Below are positions 26,659-34,439 of a stretch of DNA of 64,000 nt, piece after piece. Each line of letters starts with the position of its first letter. The first letter of the stretch is position 1. This stretch comes from Streptomyces aquilus. Its GTDB lineage: Bacteria; Actinomycetota; Actinomycetes; Streptomycetales; Streptomycetaceae. Location: the NCBI RefSeq assembly GCF_003955715.1, contig NZ_CP034463.1:3162001-3226000 (forward strand). The letters run 5' to 3'. The translations under genes and the position numbers were made by a program. The notes beneath the pieces are model-generated. The model made no database searches, was not told where the DNA came from, and saw nothing but the letters and a program-made list of their open reading frames with translations.

Positions 26659-27831
26659 ATGCGGTACGTCGGGGTGGAGGAGCGGCGCGGACGGCTGGGC
26701 GTGCGGCATCGGCTGGCGACGGGCTCGCGAGCAGAGCGGCCCGAGGAGGTCGCCGAGGCTCTCGTCGCGTTGCACGGCAGCGATCCGGCGACCGTGCATC
26801 TGGCCGTCGGGGCCCGGCTGGCGGAGTCCGGCAAGACCGTCGCGGAGACCGAGCGCGCGCTGTACGAGGACCGGACCCTGGTGCGGATGCACGGCATGCG
26901 GCACACGGTGTTCGTGTTCCCCGCGGAGCTGACCGCGGTGGTGCACGCCTCCACCGGGCTGGTCGTGGCGGGGCGTGAACGGACCTCGCTGGTCAAGGAC
27001 ATGGCCAAGGCGGGGGCGCCGGACGCCGCCTGGCTGGCGGACGTCGAGGCGTCCACGCTGGCCGCCCTGGAGCGGCGCGGGCAGGCGACCGCGGCCGAAC
27101 TCGCGCAGGACGAGCCGCGGTTGCGGGAGCAGTTCGTGTACGCCGCCGGGAAGAGCTACGAGGGTGTCCACACCGTCTCGACCCGGCTGCTGAGGGTGTT
27201 GGGGGTGGAGGGGAAGGTCGTACGAGGGCGGCCGTTGGGGTCCTGGACCTCGAGTCAGTTCCGGTGGGCCGCCGCTCCCCCGCATCCCGAACTCGACGTG
27301 GCCGAGGCCCAGGCGTCCCTGCTCCGCCACTGGCTCACGGCGTGCGGACCGGCCACGGAGGACGACCTCAAGTGGTGGACCGGCTGGAAGGTGACGGACG
27401 TCCGGCGGGCGCTGGCGGCGATCGGCGCGGAGGCCGTGGCGCTCGACGAGGGCACCGGGTATGTGGCGCAGGGGGACGCCGAGCCCGTGGACGGGGGTGA
27501 CCGGCCCTGGGCCGCTCTGCTGCCCGCTCTCGATCCGACCGCCATGGGCTGGCAGCGGCGGGACTGGTTTCTCGCGCCCGCTCTGCGGCCCCCGCTGTTC
27601 GACAGAAGCGGCAATGTCGGGCCCACCGTGTGGTGGCACGGCCGGGTGGTGGGCGGCTGGGCCCAGCGGCCCGACGGGGAGATCGTCTGGCGGCTGCTGG
27701 ACGAGGACGGGGTCGGGCGGGAGGCGAAGGCGGCCATCGCCGCGGAGGCGGAGCGGCTGCGCGGGTGGGTGGGGGCGACCCGGGTGACACCCCGCTTCCG
27801 GACGCCGCTGGAGCGGGAGTTGTCGGCATAG
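26659..27831 (+). CDS. Winged-helix DNA-binding domain protein (HTH_42, YcaQ/AlkX-like)
   Basis: A 390-aa protein of the crosslink-repair-glycosylase-like HTH_42 family. It opens with RHRLAT and contains LVALHGSDPATVHLAVGAR, MHGMRHTVFVFP, EDDLKWWTGWK and PALDPTAMGWQRRDWF. The family includes AlkX/AlkZ DNA glycosylases that unhook interstrand crosslinks; the AlkZ catalytic QxQ motif is not obvious here, so activity is uncertain. The ATG at 26659 is set by GGAGGG eight bases upstream; further upstream the frame runs through the G-rich repeat. Confidence 0.82.
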   Translation: MRYVGVEERRGRLGVRHRLATGSRAERPEEVAEALVALHGSDPATVHLAVGARLAESGKTVAETERALYEDRTLVRMHGMRHTVFVFPAELTAVVHASTGLVVAGRERTSLVKDMAKAGAPDAAWLADVEASTLAALERRGQATAAELAQDEPRLREQFVYAAGKSYEGVHTVSTRLLRVLGVEGKVVRGRPLGSWTSSQFRWAAAPPHPELDVAEAQASLLRHWLTACGPATEDDLKWWTGWKVTDVRRALAAIGAEAVALDEGTGYVAQGDAEPVDGGDRPWAALLPALDPTAMGWQRRDWFLAPALRPPLFDRSGNVGPTVWWHGRVVGGWAQRPDGEIVWRLLDEDGVGREAKAAIAAEAERLRGWVGATRVTPRFRTPLERELSA

Positions 27832-27846
27832 GGCGGCGTGAGCGGC

Positions 27847-27890
27847 GGGTGCCGGGTGCCGGGTCCGTGCGGACCCGGCACCCGGCACCC
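27847..27890. terminator. Bidirectional terminator between convergent genes
   Basis: A perfect 21-bp stem built of GGGTGCC repeats (arms 27847-27867 and 27870-27890) lies between two converging stop codons, so it serves both. Confidence 0.85.
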
Positions 27891-27896
27891 CACGGC

Positions 27897-28205
27897 TCAC
27901 CGCGCGTAACGCATCAGCGCCCGCACCATGTGGCACGTCGTGTCCGACGGCGGGTGTACGCCGATCGTCTCCGCCGTGCTCCGTATCTTCTCGTTGCGCG
28001 CCTGGTTCGGCAGGTACACGCCCGAGTCGAGCAGGGCGATGGCGAGCCGCATCGCCTTCAGGCGGCGGTTGTGCGTGATGTACCACTCGCGTGGCCGGCC
28101 CGGCGGCAGCGGGCGCTTCTCCACGGGGGCGTACGGCAGGTCGAGCAACACCGGGTGCTGGACGGTCGACTGGGTGGGCAACGGCTTCAGAGCGGCAGCG
28201 GGCAC
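27897..28205 (-). CDS. Conserved Streptomyces hypothetical protein
   Basis: A 102-aa soluble protein: a Pro-rich N-terminus, the conserved core RPREWYITHNRRLKAMRLAI, then LPNQARNEKIRSTAETIGVHPPSDTTCHMVRALMRYAR. As I recall, it is highly conserved in streptomycetes, but no function is known to me. Start choice: AGGAGG abuts an ATG (28211) with no spacer, while the GTG at 28205 has an ideal six-base spacing, so GTG is preferred. A sequence resembling an actinobacterial SOS box lies about 60 bp upstream. Confidence 0.75.
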   Translation of the reverse strand: MPAAALKPLPTQSTVQHPVLLDLPYAPVEKRPLPPGRPREWYITHNRRLKAMRLAIALLDSGVYLPNQARNEKIRSTAETIGVHPPSDTTCHMVRALMRYAR

Positions 28206-28266
28206 AGGCATCCTCCTGTCGCGGTCAGGGTGTCCGACGAGGCTTCCGCGGCCCCGCCCCACACCC

Positions 28267-28282
28267 TCGAACACTGCTTCTA
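28267..28282. promoter_or_regulatory. SOS-box-like sequence upstream of the conserved hypothetical gene
   Basis: TCGAAC-ACTG-CTTCTA agrees with the recalled actinobacterial LexA consensus TCGAAC-n4-GTTCGA at 10 of 12 fixed positions. On the minus strand it directly abuts a TAGAAT -10-like hexamer (28282-28287). It is imperfect, so treated as tentative. Confidence 0.3.
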
Positions 28283-28379
28283 TTCTACCCGCCCCCACTG
28301 ACAAAAGCCCCTGGCCACAAGGGCTTTCGGGGGTGCTGTGACAGGGGTGGAACAGGGGTTTTCGCGTACCGTGAGAGGC

Positions 28380-28739
28380 ATGGAGATCTGGATCAACCCG
28401 GCCTGTTCCAAGTGCCGCAGCGCCATCGGCCTGCTCGATGCGGAGGGGGCCGACTACACCGTCCGCCGCTATCTGGAGGACGTGCCGAGCGAGGCCGAGA
28501 TCAGGGCCGTACTCGACCGGCTCGGCCTCGAACCATGGGACATCACCCGCACCCAGGAGGCCGACGCCAAGGAGCTCGGGCTCAAGGAGTGGGCGCGGGA
28601 CGAGACGTCGCGGGACCGGTGGGTCAAGGCGCTCGCCGAGCACCCCAAGCTGATCCAGCGGCCGATCATCACGGCGGACGACGGCACGGCGGTGGTGGGC
28701 CGCAGCGAAGAGGCCGTCCGGGACGCCCTGTCCCGGTAG
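28380..28739 (+). CDS. ArsC/Spx-family protein (YffB-like)
   Basis: A 119-aa thioredoxin-fold protein. The N-terminal CXXC is C9-x-x-C12 (NPACSKCRS); the ArsC family features RRYLEDVPSEAEIRAVLDRLG and HPKLIQRPIITADDG are present. True arsenate reductases of this family use one N-terminal cysteine with three arginines; assignment to arsenate is uncertain and a thiol-redox role is equally possible. It begins with little or no ribosome site (ATG 28380) and is divergent from the preceding hypothetical gene. Confidence 0.85.
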   Translation: MEIWINPACSKCRSAIGLLDAEGADYTVRRYLEDVPSEAEIRAVLDRLGLEPWDITRTQEADAKELGLKEWARDETSRDRWVKALAEHPKLIQRPIITADDGTAVVGRSEEAVRDALSR

Positions 28740-28824
28740 GCGCAGGGCGACCGCTCTGCCCGATAGGTAACCGCTTGTCCGGCGGCGGGAGTTCAGGGCC
28801 CTCGCACTGTTACCCTCCGCCGCC

Positions 28825-29646
28825 ATGACCTTCGGTGATCAAGGAATGCCGTACGGGACCCCGGACCCGTACACCCAGTGGGTGGTCGAGCAGGAGCGGA
28901 TACGCCGGCGTCGGCGCACCCGGCGGGCGGTGGCCGCGGGGACGGGTGTGGTGCTCGTCGCGGCGATCACCGCGGGCGCCGTGCTGTACACGGACCGCGG
29001 CGGGGAGGGCACGGCGGCCGCCGCCTCGTCCTCGGCCGCCTCCTCCGCCGGCGCGCCGTCCCCGGCCGTACCGTCCGTCGCGGCCTCCCTCCCCTCCGAC
29101 GCCCCGTCCGCCCTGCCCTCGTTGCTCTCACGGCCGGTCATCCGCCCGGAGCAGGCCTTCCCGGCGAAGAGCGTGCGGCTGTCCGACGGTGCCCGGTACG
29201 AGCGGGTCGACCTGGCCACCACCTCCGACTGCGCCAAGGGCATGTCGCCGGAGCTGGCCGCGCTCATCGAGCAGGGCCGGGGGTGCGAGCGGCTGACCGC
29301 CGCGCTGTTCACGGACGCCGACCGGCGCTCGCAGGTGACGGTGACCGTGCTGAGCTTCCGGCGTGCCGAGGACGCCTCGTCGGTGTTCGCGATGGCCTCG
29401 ATGGACCCGGTGACCTACCAGGTCGTGTCGCTCGATCCGCCGCCGGCGGCCGGGCTGCCGACGGTGCCACCGGGGTCGGCGGGGGTGTTCCGGCGACTGA
29501 TGACCGTGCGGTCCGTGGTGTTCGCCAACGGGCAGTGGGGCGACGGTTCGGAGCAGGACGAGGCCGCGATCACCGAGCAGACCGAGGACCTTCTCCGGTA
29601 TGTCGACGACAACGTCGTCGCGTACGAGGATCCGGACTCGGTGTGA
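28825..29646 (+). CDS. Membrane-anchored extracytoplasmic protein, hypothetical
   Basis: A 273-aa protein. A cytoplasmic head of about 30 residues ends in RRRRRTRR, followed by a single TM helix (AVAAGTGVVLVAAITAGAVLY). A Ser/Ala/Pro-rich linker spans residues 60-105, and a folded external domain contains ERVDLATTSDCAKGMSPELA and a second cysteine in GRGCERL, probably a disulfide. It starts 86 bp after the ArsC-family gene. No family recognised; topology is clear, function unknown. Confidence 0.75.
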   Translation: MTFGDQGMPYGTPDPYTQWVVEQERIRRRRRTRRAVAAGTGVVLVAAITAGAVLYTDRGGEGTAAAASSSAASSAGAPSPAVPSVAASLPSDAPSALPSLLSRPVIRPEQAFPAKSVRLSDGARYERVDLATTSDCAKGMSPELAALIEQGRGCERLTAALFTDADRRSQVTVTVLSFRRAEDASSVFAMASMDPVTYQVVSLDPPPAAGLPTVPPGSAGVFRRLMTVRSVVFANGQWGDGSEQDEAAITEQTEDLLRYVDDNVVAYEDPDSV

Positions 29647-29666
29647 GGCTGACGGCGAAGTCCGGT

Positions 29667-29709
29667 GTGACGCAGGTTACTTCAGTGACTCCTGTAACCG
29701 CTGAGTAAC
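29667..29709 (+). promoter_or_regulatory. Five GTNAC direct repeats, candidate MtrA-type operator
   Basis: GTGAC, GTTAC, GTGAC, GTAAC start at 29667, 29676, 29685 and 29694 (exact 9-bp steps), and a fifth GTAAC follows at 29705. The outer units also form an AGGTTACT/AGTAACCT inverted repeat (29674-29681, 29704-29711). Nine-bp GTNAC repeats are the recalled pattern for the response regulator MtrA. The site ends 58 bp before the secreted-protein start. Confidence 0.6.
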
Positions 29710-29767
29710 CTCGTTCGGTATCTCGTACATAGCGGCGTACGCTCCCCTACCTCTTCAGGAGGCGCGC

Positions 29768-30430
29768 ATGTCGCGTAGGAGAACTCTCGGTACAGGCAAG
29801 AAGATCGCGCTGTTCGTGGGCGCGGCGTCGGTGGCGGGCGGTGGGGCCTTCGTCATGGCGAGCACGTCGAGTGCCTCCCAGGCGCAGCAACCGCGGACGA
29901 AGGCGGCCGACTCGGGCGTCTGCCAGGGGCTCGCCACCGCCCTCGGCAACAACCAGAAGTTCATCGACGGCCAACGCGCCGCTCCGGACGCGCAGTCGGC
30001 GGCCCGGATCGCCAACCGGCAAGCGGTCATCGAGCAGATCAAGGTGCAGCAGAAGGCGTCCGGGTGCGCCGTTGGGGAGTCGGCTCAGGGCTCCCAGGCG
30101 GCACAGCCGGCGGCTCCCGCCGCACCGAGCGCCGCACCGAGCGCGGCGCCCAGTGCCGCCGCGAGCGCACCGGCCGCCTCCGGGCGGCAGGTCTGCAACG
30201 GATCCACCGTCACCCTCTCCGGTGAGGGTGGTGCGCCCGCCGCGTCCAGCAACCAGTTCCCGGCGGGGACGACGCTGAAGGTCACCAACCTGGACAACAA
30301 CAAGTCCACGACGGTGAAGGTCACTTCGGTCTCGGGCAGCTGTGTCCTGCTGAACAACGCCGCCTTCGAGCAGGTCCGGGAACCGGGCAAGTTCCTGATC
30401 CGGCGAGCCGTGATCGAGAAGGTGGGGTGA
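29768..30430 (+). CDS. Secreted protein with C-terminal double-psi beta-barrel (RlpA-like) domain
   Basis: A 220-aa exported protein: a basic start (MSRRRTLGTGKK), a hydrophobic core (IALFVGAASVAGGGAFVMA), then a helical domain with one cysteine pair (VCQGL...SGCAV). An Ala/Pro/Ser repeat linker covers residues 105-140. The C-terminal 75 residues contain FPAGTTLKVTNLDNNKSTTV, the hallmark of the RlpA/expansin double-psi barrel. The catalytic aspartate region of RlpA is not evident, so it may bind rather than cut glycan. AGGAGG sits five bases before the ATG. A striking GTNAC repeat operator lies upstream. Confidence 0.75.
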   Translation: MSRRRTLGTGKKIALFVGAASVAGGGAFVMASTSSASQAQQPRTKAADSGVCQGLATALGNNQKFIDGQRAAPDAQSAARIANRQAVIEQIKVQQKASGCAVGESAQGSQAAQPAAPAAPSAAPSAAPSAAASAPAASGRQVCNGSTVTLSGEGGAPAASSNQFPAGTTLKVTNLDNNKSTTVKVTSVSGSCVLLNNAAFEQVREPGKFLIRRAVIEKVG

Positions 30431-30433
30431 GGT

Positions 30434-31300
30434 TCAACGACGTAGGAACTCCGTGAGGCGGCGGCCCAGTTCGGCGGGTGCCGACTGCGGCAGCGCGTGA
30501 TGCGAGACGTCGGGGACCACCACCGTCTCGGCGTGCGGCAGCAGTTCACTCGCCCTGGCCGTCACCTTGTACGTGTCATGTGTCCTGCTGTTCGCGGCCA
30601 CGAGCAGCAGGACCGGCACGTCAAGGCCGCGCAGGGCCTCATCGGCCGGGCGCGGGCCGGTCACCGGCTTCGCTACGGAGGGGAAGCCGGCGGCCGCCTC
30701 CTGGAGGCGGAGCCAGTCGGGGTCGAGCGGCACTCCCCCGGTCTCCCACTTCAGGAAGGCCCGGACGCGGTGGGGCGCGGGCCGCAGCAGCATCGGCAGG
30801 GCGTGAAGCAGATACGCCGGCCGGTATCCGGCGAAGCACAGGGTGGGGTCCAGCAGGAACAGGCTGCGCACCCGCCCCGGTTCACGCACGCGCGCGTGCA
30901 GGGCGTGGTGCAGGGCGACGAAGGCGCCGTACGAGTGCCCGCCCAGATCCGTCTCCTCGATGTCGAGGCCGTCGAGGACCGCGTCCAGCCATGCCGCCAG
31001 GTCGGCGACCGTACGGGGGTGACGGTCGGCGGCCGGGACGCTGCGGCCCGCGTCGCCGATCAGGTCGACGGCGTGCACGCGGTGACTGCGGGCCAGGTCG
31101 GCGGCCTGGGCGTACCAGGACGCGGAGGTCGCGCCGCCGCCGGGCAGCAGGACGAGCGGGGGCGCGCCGGCCGGTCCGCACACGGTGACGTGGGTCGCGC
31201 CGAAGGGCGTGGGGACCCGGACCGCCTCCCGCTCCGCGGGCCACTTGGCCATGACCTTGTCGTAGGCCGCCTGGAAAGCGTCGTCGTCGTACGTGCTCAT
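30434..31300 (-). CDS. Alpha/beta hydrolase
   Basis: A 288-aa single-domain hydrolase: oxyanion LLPGGGATSASW, nucleophile elbow GGHSYGAF, acid in a late strand (PVLLLVAANSRT) and catalytic H in VSHHALPQ. No signal peptide. The ATG at 31300 follows GGAGGG. It is divergent from a MarR gene over a 66-bp region full of inverted and direct repeats, so it is probably repressed by that MarR protein. Substrate unknown; epoxide hydrolase, haloperoxidase and esterase relatives share this pattern. Confidence 0.9.
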   Translation of the reverse strand: MSTYDDDAFQAAYDKVMAKWPAEREAVRVPTPFGATHVTVCGPAGAPPLVLLPGGGATSASWYAQAADLARSHRVHAVDLIGDAGRSVPAADRHPRTVADLAAWLDAVLDGLDIEETDLGGHSYGAFVALHHALHARVREPGRVRSLFLLDPTLCFAGYRPAYLLHALPMLLRPAPHRVRAFLKWETGGVPLDPDWLRLQEAAAGFPSVAKPVTGPRPADEALRGLDVPVLLLVAANSRTHDTYKVTARASELLPHAETVVVPDVSHHALPQSAPAELGRRLTEFLRR

Positions 31301-31311
31301 CGGGCCCTCCC

Positions 31312-31354
31312 CTATTATCTCGTCGAGCGAGATGTTCGACGAGCGAGACAATAG
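31312..31354. promoter_or_regulatory. Repeat-rich operator/promoter shared by hydrolase and marR
   Basis: ATCTCG-TCGAG-CGAGAT (31317-31333) is an inverted repeat, followed by a second related copy (GTTCGACGAGCGAGAC). The whole stretch is bounded by CTATTA and ACAATAG near-mirror ends that could serve as divergent -10 elements. This is the usual arrangement for a MarR protein repressing itself and the divergent gene. Confidence 0.65.
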
Positions 31355-31366
31355 CCGAGGAGCGGC

Positions 31367-31825
31367 ATGAGCGGCACGACACCCCAGGGGCCCGAGATGG
31401 AGATCGTCCATCTGCTGCGCGCCGTCACCGTCGAACTCGGCCTGCACAGCGCCCGGTTCGCCCAGCGCCACGCCATGCACCCGACGGACGTGCGGGCCCT
31501 GATCGCCCTCATGGACGCCGCACGCGCGCGTGAGGAGATGACGGCAGGGCGGCTCGGGGCGGCGCTCGGGCTGAACTCGGCGGGCACGACCGCGCTGGTC
31601 GACCGGCTGGAGCGGGCGGGGCATGTCCGGCGGGTGCGTGGGGAGCGGGACCGGCGCAAGGTGGTGATCGAGGTGAGCGAGGGGGCGGTCGCGCTCGGAC
31701 GGGCCTTCTTCGGGCCGGTGATCGAGCGGGCCGTGGGGCTGCTGGAGACGTACGACGAGCGGGAGCGGGCCGCGATCCGGGGGTTCCTGACGGGGGTGCG
31801 GGACGCGGTGGCCGAGGAGGACTGA
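31367..31825 (+). CDS. MarR family transcriptional regulator
   Basis: A 152-aa winged-helix regulator: MTAGRLGAALGLNSAGTTAL as recognition region and the wing RVRGERDRRKVVIEVSEGA. Helices at both ends provide the dimer interface. The ATG follows GAGGAG. Divergent from the alpha/beta hydrolase, it probably represses both genes and is released by a phenolic or lipophilic ligand, as is common in this family; the ligand here is unknown. Confidence 0.92.
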   Translation: MSGTTPQGPEMEIVHLLRAVTVELGLHSARFAQRHAMHPTDVRALIALMDAARAREEMTAGRLGAALGLNSAGTTALVDRLERAGHVRRVRGERDRRKVVIEVSEGAVALGRAFFGPVIERAVGLLETYDERERAAIRGFLTGVRDAVAEED

Positions 31826-31857
31826 GCCCCCAACCCCATCGCATACGAGCCGGCGCC

Positions 31858-31888
31858 ACCGGCCCCGCGGCCGGCTTCCGGGGCCGGT
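31858..31888 (+). terminator. Hairpin after marR
   Basis: ACCGGCCCC and GGGGCCGGT form a 9-bp perfect stem with a 13-nt loop, 33 bp past the marR stop and before the glnII regulatory region. Confidence 0.5.
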
Positions 31889-31928
31889 CTCCGGTCGCCG
31901 CCGCCCCTCACAGCGTGAAACTCGCCAC

Positions 31929-31977
31929 AGAACGAGCAGGTAACACGGGGTTCACATTCGAGCAATGGCCGGGAAAT
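31929..31977 (+). promoter_or_regulatory. GlnR-type box upstream of glnII
   Basis: AGAAC-n6-GTAAC-n6-TTCAC-n6-GCAAT-n6-GAAAT: five pentamers with exact 11-bp phasing, degenerate relative to the gTnAc/GaAAc consensus. It lies about 115-160 bp before the glnII start. It shares phasing with the stronger box before glnA, in keeping with common GlnR control. Confidence 0.7.
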
Positions 31978-32090
31978 CGCCTGTTGACAGGCTCGCGCAC
32001 ACCAAGCGCGGCGTTTCAGTGCCGCAGCGCCGCAGCACCCAGCAGCACCCGCAAGCGCGCCTAGAGACCCACCCCCGAAGGATGTGGCCC

Positions 32091-33119
32091 GTGACCTTCA
32101 AGGCTGAGTACATCTGGATCGACGGCACCGAGCCGACGGCCAAGCTCCGTTCCAAGACGAAGATCCTGGCGGACGACGCCAAGGGCGCGGAGCTGCCGAT
32201 CTGGGGCTTCGACGGGTCGTCCACGAACCAGGCCGAGGGGCACTCCTCGGACCGCGTGCTCAAGCCGGTCTTCTCCTGCCCGGACCCGATCCGCGGCGGC
32301 GACGACATCCTGGTCCTGTGCGAGGTCCTCGACATCGACTTCACGCCGCACTCCTCCAACACCCGTGCCGCGCTGGCCGAGGTCGCCGAGAAGTTCGCCT
32401 CCCAGGAGCCGATCTTCGGCATCGAGCAGGAGTACACCTTCTTCAAGGACGGCTACCCGCTCGGCTTCCCGAAGGGCGGCTTCCCGGCCCCGCAGGGCGG
32501 CTACTACTGCGGTGTCGGCGCCGACGAGATCTTCGGCCGTGACGTCGTCGAGGCGCACCTGGAGAACTGCCTGAAGGCCGGTCTCGGCATCTCCGGCATC
32601 AACGCCGAGGTCATGCCCGGCCAGTGGGAGTTCCAGGTCGGCCCGCTGTCCCCGCTCGAGGTCTCGGACCACCTGTGGGTGGCCCGCTGGCTGCTCTACC
32701 GCACCGCCGAGGACTTCGGCATCTCCGCAACCCTGGACCCGAAGCCGGTCAAGGGCGACTGGAACGGCGCCGGCGCGCACACCAACTTCTCCACCAAGGC
32801 GATGCGCGAGGGCTACGACGCGATCATCACCGCGTGCGAGTCGCTCGGTGAGGGCTCCAAGCCGCTGGACCACGTGAAGAACTACGGCGCCGGCATCGAC
32901 GACCGCCTGACCGGTCTGCACGAGACCGCCCCGTGGAACGAGTACTCCTACGGTGTCTCCAACCGCGGCGCCTCGGTCCGTATCCCGTGGCAGGTCGAGA
33001 AGGACGGCAAGGGCTACATCGAGGACCGCCGCCCCAACGCCAACGTCGACCCGTACGTCGTGACGCGGCTGATCGTCGACACCTGCTGCACCGCGCTGGA
33101 GAAGGCCGGCCAGAGCTGA
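32091..33119 (+). CDS. glnII: Glutamine synthetase type II (eukaryotic type)
   Basis: The second ammonium-assimilating glutamine synthetase, of 342 aa, an octamer/decamer-type heat-labile enzyme typical of streptomycetes, rhizobia and Frankia. Signatures: YIWIDGTEPTAKLRSKTK at the start, IWGFDGSSTNQAEGHSSD, EQEYTFF, NAEVMPGQWEFQVGP and GDWNGAGAHTNFSTK. It has no adenylylation tyrosine, so control is transcriptional. The GTG at 32091 has GAAGGA eight bases upstream; an ATG three codons earlier overlaps that site. A GlnR-type box precedes it and a hairpin follows. Confidence 0.97.
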   Translation: MTFKAEYIWIDGTEPTAKLRSKTKILADDAKGAELPIWGFDGSSTNQAEGHSSDRVLKPVFSCPDPIRGGDDILVLCEVLDIDFTPHSSNTRAALAEVAEKFASQEPIFGIEQEYTFFKDGYPLGFPKGGFPAPQGGYYCGVGADEIFGRDVVEAHLENCLKAGLGISGINAEVMPGQWEFQVGPLSPLEVSDHLWVARWLLYRTAEDFGISATLDPKPVKGDWNGAGAHTNFSTKAMREGYDAIITACESLGEGSKPLDHVKNYGAGIDDRLTGLHETAPWNEYSYGVSNRGASVRIPWQVEKDGKGYIEDRRPNANVDPYVVTRLIVDTCCTALEKAGQS

Positions 33120-33135
33120 TCCGCGCAGAGGTTTC

Positions 33136-33171
33136 CCGAGGGGCGTCCACCGACAGGTGGGCGCCCCTCGG
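33136..33171 (+). terminator. Terminator after glnII
   Basis: CCGAGGGGCG-T-CCACC, GACA loop, GGTGG-G-CGCCCCTCGG: a 16-bp stem with one G-T pair, 16 bp past the stop. Confidence 0.85.
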
Positions 33172-33204
33172 CGCGTTGTCAGTGGGGTCTGACATGGTGG
33201 GGGC

Positions 33205-34125
33205 ATGGAGATCGACGGGGGTCTGGACATCAAGGTCGAGACCGAGAACTGGCAGACGCACGCGCGGATTTCGGCGGAGCGGCTCAGCGGGCTGGTGGAG
33301 CGGATCGGGGGCGAGCGGGACCGGTTCCTGATCGTCCAGCGGATACCGGACCTCCCGGACGTCTTCGCCCAGGTGTGGCACGAGGAGGGCGGGGACTACC
33401 GGCTGGAGCACCGGCGCAGCTATGACGAGTTCTTCGGTACGAACCTCACCGACCTCGGCCGGGTCGCGGACCTTCTGACCGGTTGGGCCCGGCAGGACGC
33501 CGGCTGGGACGCGGGCGTCGACTGGGAGCTGATCGAGCTGGGTCCGCGGGAGGAGGTTCCCGACCTTCCGGACGAGGTGCGGGAGACGGTCGAGGAGCGG
33601 GTGCGGGTGCGGCTGCGCTGCGGGTACGACACCCGGCGGGTGCTCGCCGAGATCGCCGAGGACTACCTGGTCGAGGGCGACGAACGGCCCGTGTCCAAGC
33701 CCCAGGCGCAGCGGCTGGTGGACAGGCTGTGGCTGGAGCGGGTGGCCGAGCAGGAGACCTGGGAGGGGGTCACCGACCCCGAGCGGCTCACCCGCGCCTT
33801 CGAGGCCCTGGAGGCCGCCGGCATCACCGCCCGGGAGAACTTCACCTGCTGCCGGAGCTGCGGCACCGGCGAGATCGGCGCCGAGCGGGAGGACGCGCGC
33901 GGATACGTCTTCTTCCATCAGCAGGTCACCGAGCAGGCCGCCGAGGGCCACGGACTCGCCCTCTACTACGGCGGGTTCGACGGCTCGGACGAGACCACCA
34001 CCGCCGTCGGCCAGGAGGTCGTCGCCGCCCTCACCACCGTCGGGCTGTCCACCCAGTGGGACGGCAGTCCGGGCCGGGCCATCGACGTCGGCCCCCTGAA
34101 CTGGCGCAAACGCCTGGTGGGGTGA
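33205..34125 (+). CDS. DUF6891-type hypothetical protein
   Basis: A 306-aa acidic cytoplasmic protein. The C-terminal half carries the conserved ARENFTCCRSCGTGEIG, with a CC-x2-C cysteine cluster that could bind metal, and LALYYGGFDGSDETT. The N-terminal 120 residues form a separate alpha/beta domain (RFLIVQRIPDLPDVFAQVWH). A middle segment, PVSKPQAQRLVDRLW, is helical. No enzymatic role is known. Neighbouring glnII has its own terminator, so this gene is probably independent. Confidence 0.75.
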   Translation: MEIDGGLDIKVETENWQTHARISAERLSGLVERIGGERDRFLIVQRIPDLPDVFAQVWHEEGGDYRLEHRRSYDEFFGTNLTDLGRVADLLTGWARQDAGWDAGVDWELIELGPREEVPDLPDEVRETVEERVRVRLRCGYDTRRVLAEIAEDYLVEGDERPVSKPQAQRLVDRLWLERVAEQETWEGVTDPERLTRAFEALEAAGITARENFTCCRSCGTGEIGAEREDARGYVFFHQQVTEQAAEGHGLALYYGGFDGSDETTTAVGQEVVAALTTVGLSTQWDGSPGRAIDVGPLNWRKRLVG

Positions 34126-34439
34126 CGTACGCGACGTCAGTTTCTCGTCAAGGAAGCGTCCAAGCTGTGAGAGGAGGGTCCTGTTGCGGGCTTGTGTCTG
34201 CTTCAATGTGGGCATGGCCAGTTTCCAGAACCCCACCGCGACAGGTCGCCATGACCTCGAGCCGTTCTGGCCTTCCCGTCAGCACCACGACTTCGACCGG
34301 GTGTGTTGCCGCGTGAGGAACGCGCGGGCCCTCTAAAGCCGTACACACCCCGTCCGGCCTTCGGCCAGCGCGCAGTCGATCCACGTCTTGGGACGACCCG
34401 TCCCCGGGACGACCTCCTCGCGCGAAAGAGCTGACCCTC
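34126..34439. other. 314-bp intergenic region, no gene seen
   Basis: Slightly lower GC than the flanks, with scattered start and stop codons in all frames. No strong hairpin, phased repeat or RNA fold stood out. It probably holds the promoter and 5' leader of the following winged-helix regulator. Confidence 0.5.

Noticed and set aside
28304..28327. AAAGCCC-10 nt-GGGCTTT hairpin upstream of the ArsC-family gene
   Set aside because: Lies in a divergent promoter region where no transcript needs to end; seven-bp stem only. Left out as a feature, though a leader structure is possible.
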